Source of the DNA: Acidimicrobiaceae bacterium
GTDB lineage: Bacteria; Actinomycetota; Acidimicrobiia; Acidimicrobiales; Ilumatobacteraceae
DNA length: 40,501 nt
Direction of reading: 5' to 3'
Assembly (NCBI GenBank): GCA_947450115.1
Contig: CANFUE010000016.1
Span: forward strand, 1 to 40,501
Shown: positions 23,972 to 31,328 of the stretch, piece by piece
Numbering within the stretch: the first letter of the stretch is position 1
How the letters are laid out: each line of letters starts with the position of its first letter
Position numbers and translations under genes: made by a program
The notes under the pieces: model-generated
What the model saw: only the letters and a program-made list of their open reading frames with translations
What the model was told of the DNA's origin: nothing
Databases searched by the model: none

Positions 23972-23977
23972 TAAACT
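23972..23977 (+). promoter_or_regulatory. -10 box TAAACT, leaderless start of nitroreductase gene
   Basis: TAAACT, 6 nt, ATG at 23984, although the preceding gene on the same strand ends only 17 bp upstream. Confidence 0.45.
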
Positions 23978-23983
23978 TGGCGT

Positions 23984-24640
23984 ATGGAACTTTCTCAAGC
24001 CTTGTACACCACTCGCGCAATGCGTCGCGTCAAGCCCGATCCCATACCCGATGAAGTTCTCGCAAAATTACTTGATGCTGCTGTTCGAGCACCTTCAGGT
24101 GGTAACACACAAAGTTGGCGTTTTCTACTCGTCTCAGACCCAGCCAAACGCGTAGCTCTTCAAAAGATGTATCGCGAAGGTCTCACCGATCTGAATGCGA
24201 CCAAATATAAAGCTGTGATGGATCTCATCAGAGATGGTGACCCAACTGACCCTGAAGTCATCCAGGCGAAAAAGACGAACGCTTCAGCTGAATGGCTCGC
24301 CGACAATTTACATCTCGTTCCCACCCTGCTTTTTGCTTGGGGTAAACCAAACGGTGAAAGTTCCATCTATCCCGCCCTGTGGAGCCTCCAGTTAGCCGCA
24401 ACAGCCGAAGGCATCGGAACATCTCTCACCACCTTGCTTTTCAAGAACCACACCCAGCAAGTACTTGAATTGCTGGGCGCACCAGAACCCGGAGTGTGGG
24501 TTCCCATGGCCATGATTACTCTTGGCTACCCCACTGGCAGGTGGGGCGTTGCACAACGCCAGCAGCCCCATGAGGTTACGTTCCAAGACACTTGGGGAAA
24601 TCCAGTTCCCTGGAGAGTTGAAAAGCCGCTCTGGCAGTAG
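23984..24640 (+). CDS. Nitroreductase family protein
   Basis: 218 aa FMN-dependent nitroreductase fold. YTTRAMRRVKPDPIPDEVL and APSGGNTQSWRFLLV carry the N-terminal FMN phosphate-binding region, and SLQLAATAEGIGTSLTTLLF with PMAMITLGYPTGRWG the C-terminal flavin contacts. NAD(P)H-dependent reduction of nitro- or quinone-like compounds is the family role. Sits 29 bp before panB. Confidence 0.87.
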   Translation: MELSQALYTTRAMRRVKPDPIPDEVLAKLLDAAVRAPSGGNTQSWRFLLVSDPAKRVALQKMYREGLTDLNATKYKAVMDLIRDGDPTDPEVIQAKKTNASAEWLADNLHLVPTLLFAWGKPNGESSIYPALWSLQLAATAEGIGTSLTTLLFKNHTQQVLELLGAPEPGVWVPMAMITLGYPTGRWGVAQRQQPHEVTFQDTWGNPVPWRVEKPLWQ

Positions 24641-24669
24641 CGTTCAAGCGCTAGTTCTCAAGGAAATCC

Positions 24670-25491
24670 ATGACAACACCTACACGCAAATCTGTCACTG
24701 TCCCCATGCTTCAGATCATGAAGTCTCAAGGGGAAAAGATCGTTATGGTCACAGCTTACGACTCAACTTTCGCGCGCATCGTTGATGAAGCTGGAGTTGA
24801 TGCAATTCTCGTCGGAGATTCCGTTGCCACGGTCATGCAAGGGCACAGCAATACCATTCCCGTGACCTTGCAAGAAATGGCTTATCACACTGCACTAGTG
24901 CGGCGTGCTCACCCAAAAGCACTCGTCGTTGGCGACTTACCCTTTGGCAGTTACCAAGTAAATGCGTCACAGGGAATCGAGAGTTCTGTTGTACTCATGA
25001 AAGCCGGTGCACAATGCGTCAAGCTCGAGGGTGGTACTACGGTCGCTGGAACAATTGAAGCTATTACACGAGCCGACATTCCCGTCATGGGACACATTGG
25101 GCTCACTCCACAAAGTGTGCACCGAATGGGTGGTCACAAAGTGCAGGGTCGCGTCGACGGAATGGAAGCTGGTGGCCGTCAGAGGCTTCTCGATGACGCT
25201 CATGCAGTAGAGCAATCAGGTGCTTTTGCGGTAGTTCTTGAAGGAATACCAACAGAACTTGCCCAAGAAATCACTGCGAAAATTTCTATTCCCACCATCG
25301 GTATTGGCGCTGGAGCTTTCTGCGATGGCCAAGTTCTGGTGATGCACGACATTCTCGGACTCTCAGAACGTGAATTGACCTTCACAAAGAAATATGTAGA
25401 TCTCAAATCGCTTGCAACACGTGCTTTCCAAGAGTTTGCTCAAGACGTACGCAATGGTTCGTGGCCTGACGATAAGCATTCTTTCCACTGA
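24670..25491 (+). CDS. panB: 3-methyl-2-oxobutanoate hydroxymethyltransferase
   Basis: 273 aa. VMVTAYDSTFARIVDEAGVD, LVGDSVATVMQGH (metal-binding Asp), GDLPFGSYQ, VKLEGG, MGHIGLTPQS and TIGIGAGAFCDGQVLVMHD follow PanB order and length. It adds a hydroxymethyl group from methylene-THF to alpha-ketoisovalerate, giving ketopantoate for pantothenate and CoA. SD AAGGAAATCC precedes ATG. panC follows after 3 bp. Confidence 0.96.
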   Translation: MTTPTRKSVTVPMLQIMKSQGEKIVMVTAYDSTFARIVDEAGVDAILVGDSVATVMQGHSNTIPVTLQEMAYHTALVRRAHPKALVVGDLPFGSYQVNASQGIESSVVLMKAGAQCVKLEGGTTVAGTIEAITRADIPVMGHIGLTPQSVHRMGGHKVQGRVDGMEAGGRQRLLDDAHAVEQSGAFAVVLEGIPTELAQEITAKISIPTIGIGAGAFCDGQVLVMHDILGLSERELTFTKKYVDLKSLATRAFQEFAQDVRNGSWPDDKHSFH

Positions 25492-25494
25492 TAT

Positions 25495-26346
25495 ATGCAC
25501 ATTTTACGCAGCATCGATGAATTGCGCTCTCTTCGATCGCAAACAACGGCTGCATCACAGACCATCGGTTTTGTCCCAACGATGGGTGCGTTGCATTTAG
25601 GACATTCAGAACTATTGAAGGCTTCAGTGGCAAAAGCAGACATCACTGTCGCTTCTATTTTTATCAATCCAATGCAATTCAATTCAGATGCTGATTTAGC
25701 CAAGTATCCACGCACCGTTGAAGAGGATCTCGAGATCTGCAGTCAACTCAACGTGAATTATGTTTACTTACCCCAGACTTCCGACATCTATCCGGAGGCA
25801 TTTGATACCTCTGTGACCCCCGGATCGCTTGGATCGTTATTCGAAGGCGCATCACGACCTGGACACTTTGCCGGTATGGCTACTGTTGTTGTGAAGCTAT
25901 TTAATATTGTTCAACCCAACATCGCCTTTTTTGGCAAGAAGGATTACCAGCAGTTAGCGATTATTCGACGCTTCGTTGCAGACCTCAATTTCCCCATCGA
26001 TATATGCGGGATGGAAACCATTCGGGAAGCTGACGGGCTCGCTTTGTCTAGCCGCAATGCTCAACTCACATCTGATGAGAGACAAGAAGCTCCGCGATTC
26101 CATGAAATTCTCGGTGCCTTTGCAAAGGGTTTCGCAGAAACGAACAGCCTCAATAATGCCTATGCACATGCTCTTGAAGAACTGCGCTCTATGAAGCATT
26201 TTCAGGTCGATTATTTCGATGTTGCAGAACGAGAAACTCTCAAACCCTCTCGAGATACATCCAAACCACTCGTTGTGCTTGGCGCAATACTTGGCTCGCA
26301 GGTTCGGCTCATCGATAATCAAGAGGTACAGAACAGTGAGATCTAA
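25495..26346 (+). CDS. panC: Pantothenate synthetase
   Basis: 283 aa. Nucleotidyl-transferase motifs PTMGALHLGH (HIGH-like), NPMQF, FGKKDYQQL and LSSRNAQLT are all in place. It condenses pantoate and beta-alanine with ATP. The second gene of a panBC pair; its last 11 bp contain the GTG start of the next gene. Note that the N-carbamoyl hydrolases at 30087-32251 belong to families that can, in some members, also yield beta-alanine; this is only a possible metabolic link. Confidence 0.96.
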   Translation: MHILRSIDELRSLRSQTTAASQTIGFVPTMGALHLGHSELLKASVAKADITVASIFINPMQFNSDADLAKYPRTVEEDLEICSQLNVNYVYLPQTSDIYPEAFDTSVTPGSLGSLFEGASRPGHFAGMATVVVKLFNIVQPNIAFFGKKDYQQLAIIRRFVADLNFPIDICGMETIREADGLALSSRNAQLTSDERQEAPRFHEILGAFAKGFAETNSLNNAYAHALEELRSMKHFQVDYFDVAERETLKPSRDTSKPLVVLGAILGSQVRLIDNQEVQNSEI

Positions 26347-27055
26347 CACCAAAAAATTCACTGCAGCGCAACATGTGCGCACCTATCGAGCTTCACAAGA
26401 GCGATTTACTCAATCAATTAACGCTATGGCATCCGATGATGCGCATCTACAAATTCAGAGTTGTCCTGATTGGAATGTGCACGGACTCCTGAGCCATGTC
26501 ACTGGACTCTGCAAAGCAATATCTCAGAATGAAACGCCCCCTGCCGATACGCAGAACTGGGTTGACCAACAAGTAGTTTCACGTCAAAGCGTGTCTACAT
26601 CTGCTGTAGCAGCAGAGTGGATCGAAGCCTTTACTCCATTTAGTGAAGTAATTAGCGCCAATATGCGTCTTGCCATGCCGCTCACCTACGACCTTCTCGT
26701 ACATGAATACGACCTGAATCATGCGCTACGCAAGGAACCCGTTCTTGAAGATACCGATGCGCAACTTCTTGCAATGAACGTTGCAGCGCTCATTCTCGAT
26801 GGCGATATTGCACAAGCAAATATCGGTTCACTTTTACTAGTTGCAAATGAAAACGAATGGCAGTGCGGATCCGGAGACGTGGTCGCCACTCTTGACCTCA
26901 GCTCCTTCAAACAGCCGCTGTTTGAGTTCATCCGCCTGACGGGAAGTAGAAGGTCGCATAAACAACTGCTCGCTTATCCTTGGCAAGGAAACTATGAACA
27001 GGTGCTTCCCTTTCTCTCACATATGGAATTGCCACTTCACGACATCGTTGAATAA
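26336..27055 (+). CDS. Maleylpyruvate isomerase / mycothiol-dependent DinB-like family protein
   Basis: 239 aa from GTG 26336, with AAGAGG about 9 nt upstream and an 11-bp overlap with panC. CPDWNVHGLLSHVTG (43-57; H54 a likely metal ligand) and LLVHEYDLNHAL (further His) are the signature of the MDMPI N-terminal domain, and the C-terminal part with FIRLTGSRRSHKQLL matches the MDMPI C-terminal domain. Family members are metal- and mycothiol-dependent isomerases or transferases; the substrate is unknown. Its stop abuts the stop of the convergent ProA-like gene with no gap. Confidence 0.82.
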   Translation: MRSNTKKFTAAQHVRTYRASQERFTQSINAMASDDAHLQIQSCPDWNVHGLLSHVTGLCKAISQNETPPADTQNWVDQQVVSRQSVSTSAVAAEWIEAFTPFSEVISANMRLAMPLTYDLLVHEYDLNHALRKEPVLEDTDAQLLAMNVAALILDGDIAQANIGSLLLVANENEWQCGSGDVVATLDLSSFKQPLFEFIRLTGSRRSHKQLLAYPWQGNYEQVLPFLSHMELPLHDIVE

Positions 27056-28537
27056 TTACCGATGAACCCCTGTGTCGCCTTGCTGGGCTCGTAGTCGAAC
27101 AGTATGAACGCCATCTCCTGAAAGAACCCCTCCACGCGCCAAGAGACGACCACCTTCCCAATTCGAGAGGCCAAGTTCTGGGCGGTTAAGTGCATATTGT
27201 CCATCGACCCAACGTGTAAAACCGGAACCTACAAATGGAGCATTGCATTCTCGCCAAATGAGATCATGATCATTTTGATCTTGAGAAAGGCACGACACGA
27301 TGAACTGCGGACTCTGCGTGTTGAAAAGGCCGACGCACTCTTGAAGATTGGCTCCAAAAAATAATGCGAGTTCTGGCTCGTTTTCCCACTCATATTCGTG
27401 CGAGTAGTCAACCGTTTCGCTGAAAATAAGATTGATATTTCCAGGAACATCACATCGCTCGAAAAGATTTTTTGAGGAATTAGTGGCATGCACGAGCGCT
27501 CGAGTGCCGCTCTGCGTTGCCGCATTTGAAATGCCATTGAGCACAGCTTGAATTTTCTGAGCAGAAATATCTTTAGCCATAGCTACTACGTTGAGCGTAT
27601 TGCATACTTTACGATCTAAAGAATGTGTAATAAGAGGCTCTATATCGCCACTTTGAGCCGAGTTGCCCAGAAGCATCCATGCTCCACCCGTTCCATGCAA
27701 ACTCACAGCAGTTCCTGATTGACGCGCTACTGCTCCTAACTGAGCCACTGCATTTCCGGATCCTCGAGCAATAGCAAGAGATAATGCCTCGTGTGCAAAT
27801 AAGGCCCACCCGGCCCCATGCGTAGGACTATCGATGAGCACCACCGATTTCTCTGGCAAGCCAGATGCTGTGAGTGCCGGAACCACCATGTGCTGAGAAA
27901 TAGCACGAGCAGTACCTAATGCATCGCTTCCAATGCGAAATACGACGGTATTTCCGGTTCGTAAAACACCAGTTGCATCTGCAAATACGTTGGGGCGACC
28001 TTCGAAAACAAAACCGACCACTCCGAGTGGAGCACGCACAACGTCAACACTCCAACCATCATGTTGGACAGTGTTCAGTATTTGCTCTCGAGAAAGGTTG
28101 AGACGTGACCACATCAAGAGACCATCGACCATATCGGTACGCATTTTTTCATCAATCCGCAAACGTGTCACCGAGCGCTTCTCCTCTAAAGCGGCAGCTA
28201 TGTCTTTCTCGTTAGCAATTTTCACGAGGTGGAATAGCTCGTCATTCTGGAGAAATTCAGCAAACTTCTCATAGAAAAGCGAAATCTGTTGGTCGCTCAC
28301 TAGTGAAAGACCCATGAAGGCAATGGCCGCGTCTGAAACAGCTTCGTGTGCTGTTTTCAGATCAGCAGCAGTGACATGTAGCAGCTCTCCGATCTCTTGG
28401 AGGGCAATGAGCGAGTCGCCTGGCTGAAATGCCTTCGCAAGTTGTTCAGACACGCGAACCCACTGATTTCCGCACAAGATACGTTGACCGGACTCTAGGG
28501 AATCAACTTTTTCCACACGGCTTACATCTGAGTTCAT
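27056..28537 (-). CDS. Glutamate-5-semialdehyde dehydrogenase-like (ProA-family) protein with N-terminal extension
   Basis: 493 aa, about 70-75 residues longer than typical ProA. The extension (residues 1-65) ends in GDSLIALQEIGELLHV. The dehydrogenase part has LGVVGFVFEGRPNVFADA (171-188), TGNTVVFRIGSDA, ARGSGNAVAQL and the catalytic Cys in KVCNTLNVV (C312), then APFVGSGFTRWVDGQYALNRPELG near the C-terminus. It probably reduces gamma-glutamyl phosphate, but divergence and length allow another acyl-phosphate or aldehyde substrate. No proB is in the window. Confidence 0.75.
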   Translation of the reverse strand: MNSDVSRVEKVDSLESGQRILCGNQWVRVSEQLAKAFQPGDSLIALQEIGELLHVTAADLKTAHEAVSDAAIAFMGLSLVSDQQISLFYEKFAEFLQNDELFHLVKIANEKDIAAALEEKRSVTRLRIDEKMRTDMVDGLLMWSRLNLSREQILNTVQHDGWSVDVVRAPLGVVGFVFEGRPNVFADATGVLRTGNTVVFRIGSDALGTARAISQHMVVPALTASGLPEKSVVLIDSPTHGAGWALFAHEALSLAIARGSGNAVAQLGAVARQSGTAVSLHGTGGAWMLLGNSAQSGDIEPLITHSLDRKVCNTLNVVAMAKDISAQKIQAVLNGISNAATQSGTRALVHATNSSKNLFERCDVPGNINLIFSETVDYSHEYEWENEPELALFFGANLQECVGLFNTQSPQFIVSCLSQDQNDHDLIWRECNAPFVGSGFTRWVDGQYALNRPELGLSNWEGGRLLARGGVLSGDGVHTVRLRAQQGDTGVHR

Positions 28538-28545
28538 ATAGATGC

Positions 28546-28551
28546 AGATTA
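28546..28551 (-). promoter_or_regulatory. -10 box TAATCT for ProA-like gene
   Basis: Minus-strand TAATCT, 8 nt, ATG at 28537; leaderless-type spacing in a 32-bp divergent gap. Confidence 0.4.
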
Positions 28552-28556
28552 CGACA

Positions 28557-28562
28557 TAGTGT
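28557..28562 (+). promoter_or_regulatory. -10 box TAGTGT for ETHE1-like gene
   Basis: TAGTGT, 7 nt, ATG at 28570; no Shine-Dalgarno is visible, which supports a leaderless start. Confidence 0.4.
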
Positions 28563-28569
28563 GGTGAAC

Positions 28570-29295
28570 ATGCAGAATTCCAGCAATATCTATTTCCGGC
28601 AACTACTTTCCGGCAAAGACTTTGCCGTTGGCAATAAAGCCGCTCAACAAATGGTGAACTTTGTCTATTTATTAGGCGATAAAGAAACTGGTGAATGCGT
28701 GGTTATTGATCCTGCATACGCTGTTGACGACATCTTTGCCGCTGCTCAAACAGATGGCATGAATATCACTGGTGTTTTAGCAACCCACTATCACGCCGAT
28801 CATATAGGAGGCTCCATCATGGGTCTCCGTATAGAAGGCATCGCGAAAATTCTCGAGAATTCGTCTATCCCCATCCACGTGAATGCCCACGAAGCTGAGT
28901 TCGTATTAAAAACAACAGGTGTGTCGCGAACAGACCTTGTAGAACACAGCGGTGGTGACACACTTCAGGTGGGCAATGTTGAAGTCACATTCATCCACAC
29001 TCCCGGACACACTCCAGGTAGTCAGTGCTTCCTCGCAAACGGATGTTTGGTTTCTGGAGACACGCTGTTTCTTGACGGTTGTGGGCGCACAGACCTTCCA
29101 GGAAGCAATGCGGAAGACATGTATGAGAGTTTGCAACGGCTGGCACAACTCCCCGACCAAACAGTGGTTTACCCCGGTCACCAATACTCTGCTCCATCGA
29201 ATTCTCCGATGGAGCATGTTCGCCAAGCGAACTATGTGTACCGCACGCGTAACAAAGAGGCGTGGATGCAATGGTTTGGTGGAGTAGAGAATTAG
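28570..29295 (+). CDS. Metallo-beta-lactamase-fold hydrolase, persulfide dioxygenase (ETHE1) type
   Basis: 241 aa from ATG 28570; the frame is open 47 codons further upstream but would run through the divergent gene. Metal ligands: THYHADH (H73, H75, D77, H78), HTPGHTPGS (H147), SGDTLF (D164) and YPGHQY. The CGRTDLPGSNAEDMYESL segment is typical of ETHE1/rhodanese-linked persulfide dioxygenases rather than glyoxalase II, though GloB activity cannot be excluded. Expected to oxidise a low-molecular-weight thiol persulfide to sulfite. The convergent neighbour is a TauE-type exporter, which fits sulfite removal. Confidence 0.82.
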   Translation: MQNSSNIYFRQLLSGKDFAVGNKAAQQMVNFVYLLGDKETGECVVIDPAYAVDDIFAAAQTDGMNITGVLATHYHADHIGGSIMGLRIEGIAKILENSSIPIHVNAHEAEFVLKTTGVSRTDLVEHSGGDTLQVGNVEVTFIHTPGHTPGSQCFLANGCLVSGDTLFLDGCGRTDLPGSNAEDMYESLQRLAQLPDQTVVYPGHQYSAPSNSPMEHVRQANYVYRTRNKEAWMQWFGGVEN

Positions 29296-30017
29296 AAGAA
29301 AGCTGCGATGGCCATGCTTGTTGCTGTCGCCAAAAGCAAAACATACATGAGCCGTTCATAAATTTTCTCAGTAACAACGGCTCTTGTTTTTCGTCCGAGA
29401 AGTGTTGCTAGGTACATTGTGGGAATTGATATCAAGGCGTAGGTGAAAGCATCAATGCTGCCTTTGCCAGCAATCATGAGAACCACAAACGAGGCACTCC
29501 CCGTGATGGTGAATATGTAAGCCAATGTGGCCCGGAGCCTCCACGGGTCAAGTTTCTTCGACTGCAACAGAAACACCAGAGGCGGGCCATTTGTGGAAAC
29601 CGATGTTGAAAGTACACCGGAAATAAAACCCAGCAAAACATCTGTCTTTGTAGTCTCAACTTTCAGTGTGAAATTGCTCATCATTAAAAAAACCAAAACG
29701 ATGATCACTGCACTAATAGCAACACGCATCTGAGTTGCGCTTAACACTGTCAGTACTGCTACCCCAAAAGGCATCCCGAGTATTGCAGAGAGTGAAACTC
29801 TTTTAGCTATATCGTGCTCTGCTAAGCGATGGTCTTTCGTGAGGTGAACCACATTGGCAAAAAGCCCACAGATTATTGCTATCACCACAGCTTCTCGAAT
29901 ATCAACCACTGCCGATAGCAGAGGCATCGCCAATAGCGAAAACCCGAAGCCGGAAATGGATTGCAGAAAAGATGCGGCACAAATAATGATGAGTACCGCA
30001 AACAGATCCTTGATCAT
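29292..30017 (-). CDS. TauE/SafE-family sulfite/sulfonate exporter
   Basis: 241 aa, about seven or eight hydrophobic segments. SFLQSISGFGFSLLAMPLLS at the N-terminus and LGFISGVLSTSVSTNGPPLVFLL in the middle are the two repeated TauE motifs. The family exports sulfite, sulfoacetate or related organosulfur anions across the inner membrane. Its stop overlaps the ETHE1-like gene's stop by 4 bp on the opposite strand. A TAGAGT box lies six nt before ATG. Confidence 0.87.
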   Translation of the reverse strand: MIKDLFAVLIIICAASFLQSISGFGFSLLAMPLLSAVVDIREAVVIAIICGLFANVVHLTKDHRLAEHDIAKRVSLSAILGMPFGVAVLTVLSATQMRVAISAVIIVLVFLMMSNFTLKVETTKTDVLLGFISGVLSTSVSTNGPPLVFLLQSKKLDPWRLRATLAYIFTITGSASFVVLMIAGKGSIDAFTYALISIPTMYLATLLGRKTRAVVTEKIYERLMYVLLLATATSMAIAAFF

Positions 30018-30023
30018 CGAAAA

Positions 30024-30029
30024 ACTCTA
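30024..30029 (-). promoter_or_regulatory. -10 box TAGAGT, leaderless start of TauE gene
   Basis: Minus-strand TAGAGT, 6 nt, ATG at 30017. A 6-bp inverted repeat CTCTAG (30025-30030) and CTAGAG (30060-30065) overlaps it and could be a regulator site for the divergent catabolic operon. Confidence 0.45.
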
Positions 30030-30086
30030 GTAGATATGCCTATTGTCATAGCCTCGTCGCTAGAGAAAATGTGAAACACTATAGAG

Positions 30087-31328
30087 ATGAAGTCAACAGT
30101 CTTAGCTATTAACGGCGACCGCATGATGCAGCGCATCACCGCTCTTGCAGACATTGGCAGTACCGGCGACGGCGGATCTTGTCGCCTGGCACTCACACCA
30201 GAAGATCGCATCGGTCGCGATCTTGTGGTGTCGTGGATGAAAGAACTAAATCTCACCGTCACCATCGACGCAATCGGCAATGTCGTTGGCACCTGGAACG
30301 TAGGTTCCGGCAAACCTGTTCTCACCGGCTCGCATATCGACACTGTACGTACTGGTGGCATATACGACGGCAACTATGGCGTCATCGCCGGATTAGAAGT
30401 AATTCAAACGTGCCAAGAGTCAGGATTTGTTCCCTCGCGCCCGCTTTCAGTTGCCTTTTTCACTGACGAAGAGGGAGCTCGTTTTTCGCCCGACATGCTC
30501 GGTTCTCTTGTTTATGCAGGCGGCCTCGACCTTGAAACTGCGCTCGACATCGTAGGAATTGATGGAAAAAAGGTTGGCGAAGAATTACTTGCAATTGGTT
30601 ACGCAGGGAGTACTCCCTGTCCGGGTGAAGCTCCGCACGCTTTTGTAGAGATCCACATCGAACAAGGTCCAGTATTGGAAGCAGAAGGATTCAGCCTCGG
30701 AGCAGTAACGGGTGTTCAAGGAATCTCCTGGCAAGAAGTGTCGATCCAAGGTCAAAGCAATCATGCAGGCACCACACCCATGAATCTTCGTCATGACCCT
30801 GCTTACGTAGCAGCAATGCTCACTGTGTATTTACGAGAGATCGCAGAACGTTTTGGAGAAGACCAAGTGTGTACTGTCGGGAAAATTGACTTGCACCCCA
30901 ACCTCATCAATGTCATTCCCTCTCGAGCCACTCTCACCCTCGACATGCGCAATACCGATGAAGACAGCCTGATCGACGCAGAACGTTTACTCGATACCTT
31001 TTGTTTCCAATTAGAACAAGATGAAGGAGTGTCGATTTCCAAAAAAACTTTGGCCCGTTTCGCACCCGTTCAATTTGATGAGCGAGTAATAGAAATCGTT
31101 GAGCGCCATTGTTTGTCTTCGGGCAAGCGAGTGCGCAGACTCCCCTCGGGCGCCGGCCACGATGCGCAAATGCTGGCACGCGTGTGCCCGTCGGCCATGA
31201 TCTTTGTGCCGAGCCATCTAGGGATTTCTCATAATCCGGCGGAACATACCGAAGTGGAAGATCTCGTTACCGGAGCGAACGTCCTATTACACGTGATGCT
31301 GGAATTAGCCGATACTGTTTTCTCATGA
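30087..31328 (+). CDS. M20-family Zn-dependent amidase (N-carbamoyl-L-amino acid hydrolase / allantoate amidohydrolase type)
   Basis: 413 aa. Metal ligands and dimer contacts of the hydantoinase/carbamoylase group: GSHIDTVRTGG, TDEEGARF, HIEQGPVLEAEG, GQSNHAGTTPM, GAGHDAQ and GISHNPAEHT. All ligands are present. Members hydrolyse N-carbamoyl-L-amino acids, beta-ureidopropionate or allantoate, releasing ammonia and carbon dioxide; sequence alone does not decide between them, but the xanthine dehydrogenase genes downstream make allantoate or a purine-derived ureide plausible. It leads the catabolic gene set and overlaps the next gene by ATGA. Confidence 0.88.
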   Translation: MKSTVLAINGDRMMQRITALADIGSTGDGGSCRLALTPEDRIGRDLVVSWMKELNLTVTIDAIGNVVGTWNVGSGKPVLTGSHIDTVRTGGIYDGNYGVIAGLEVIQTCQESGFVPSRPLSVAFFTDEEGARFSPDMLGSLVYAGGLDLETALDIVGIDGKKVGEELLAIGYAGSTPCPGEAPHAFVEIHIEQGPVLEAEGFSLGAVTGVQGISWQEVSIQGQSNHAGTTPMNLRHDPAYVAAMLTVYLREIAERFGEDQVCTVGKIDLHPNLINVIPSRATLTLDMRNTDEDSLIDAERLLDTFCFQLEQDEGVSISKKTLARFAPVQFDERVIEIVERHCLSSGKRVRRLPSGAGHDAQMLARVCPSAMIFVPSHLGISHNPAEHTEVEDLVTGANVLLHVMLELADTVFS

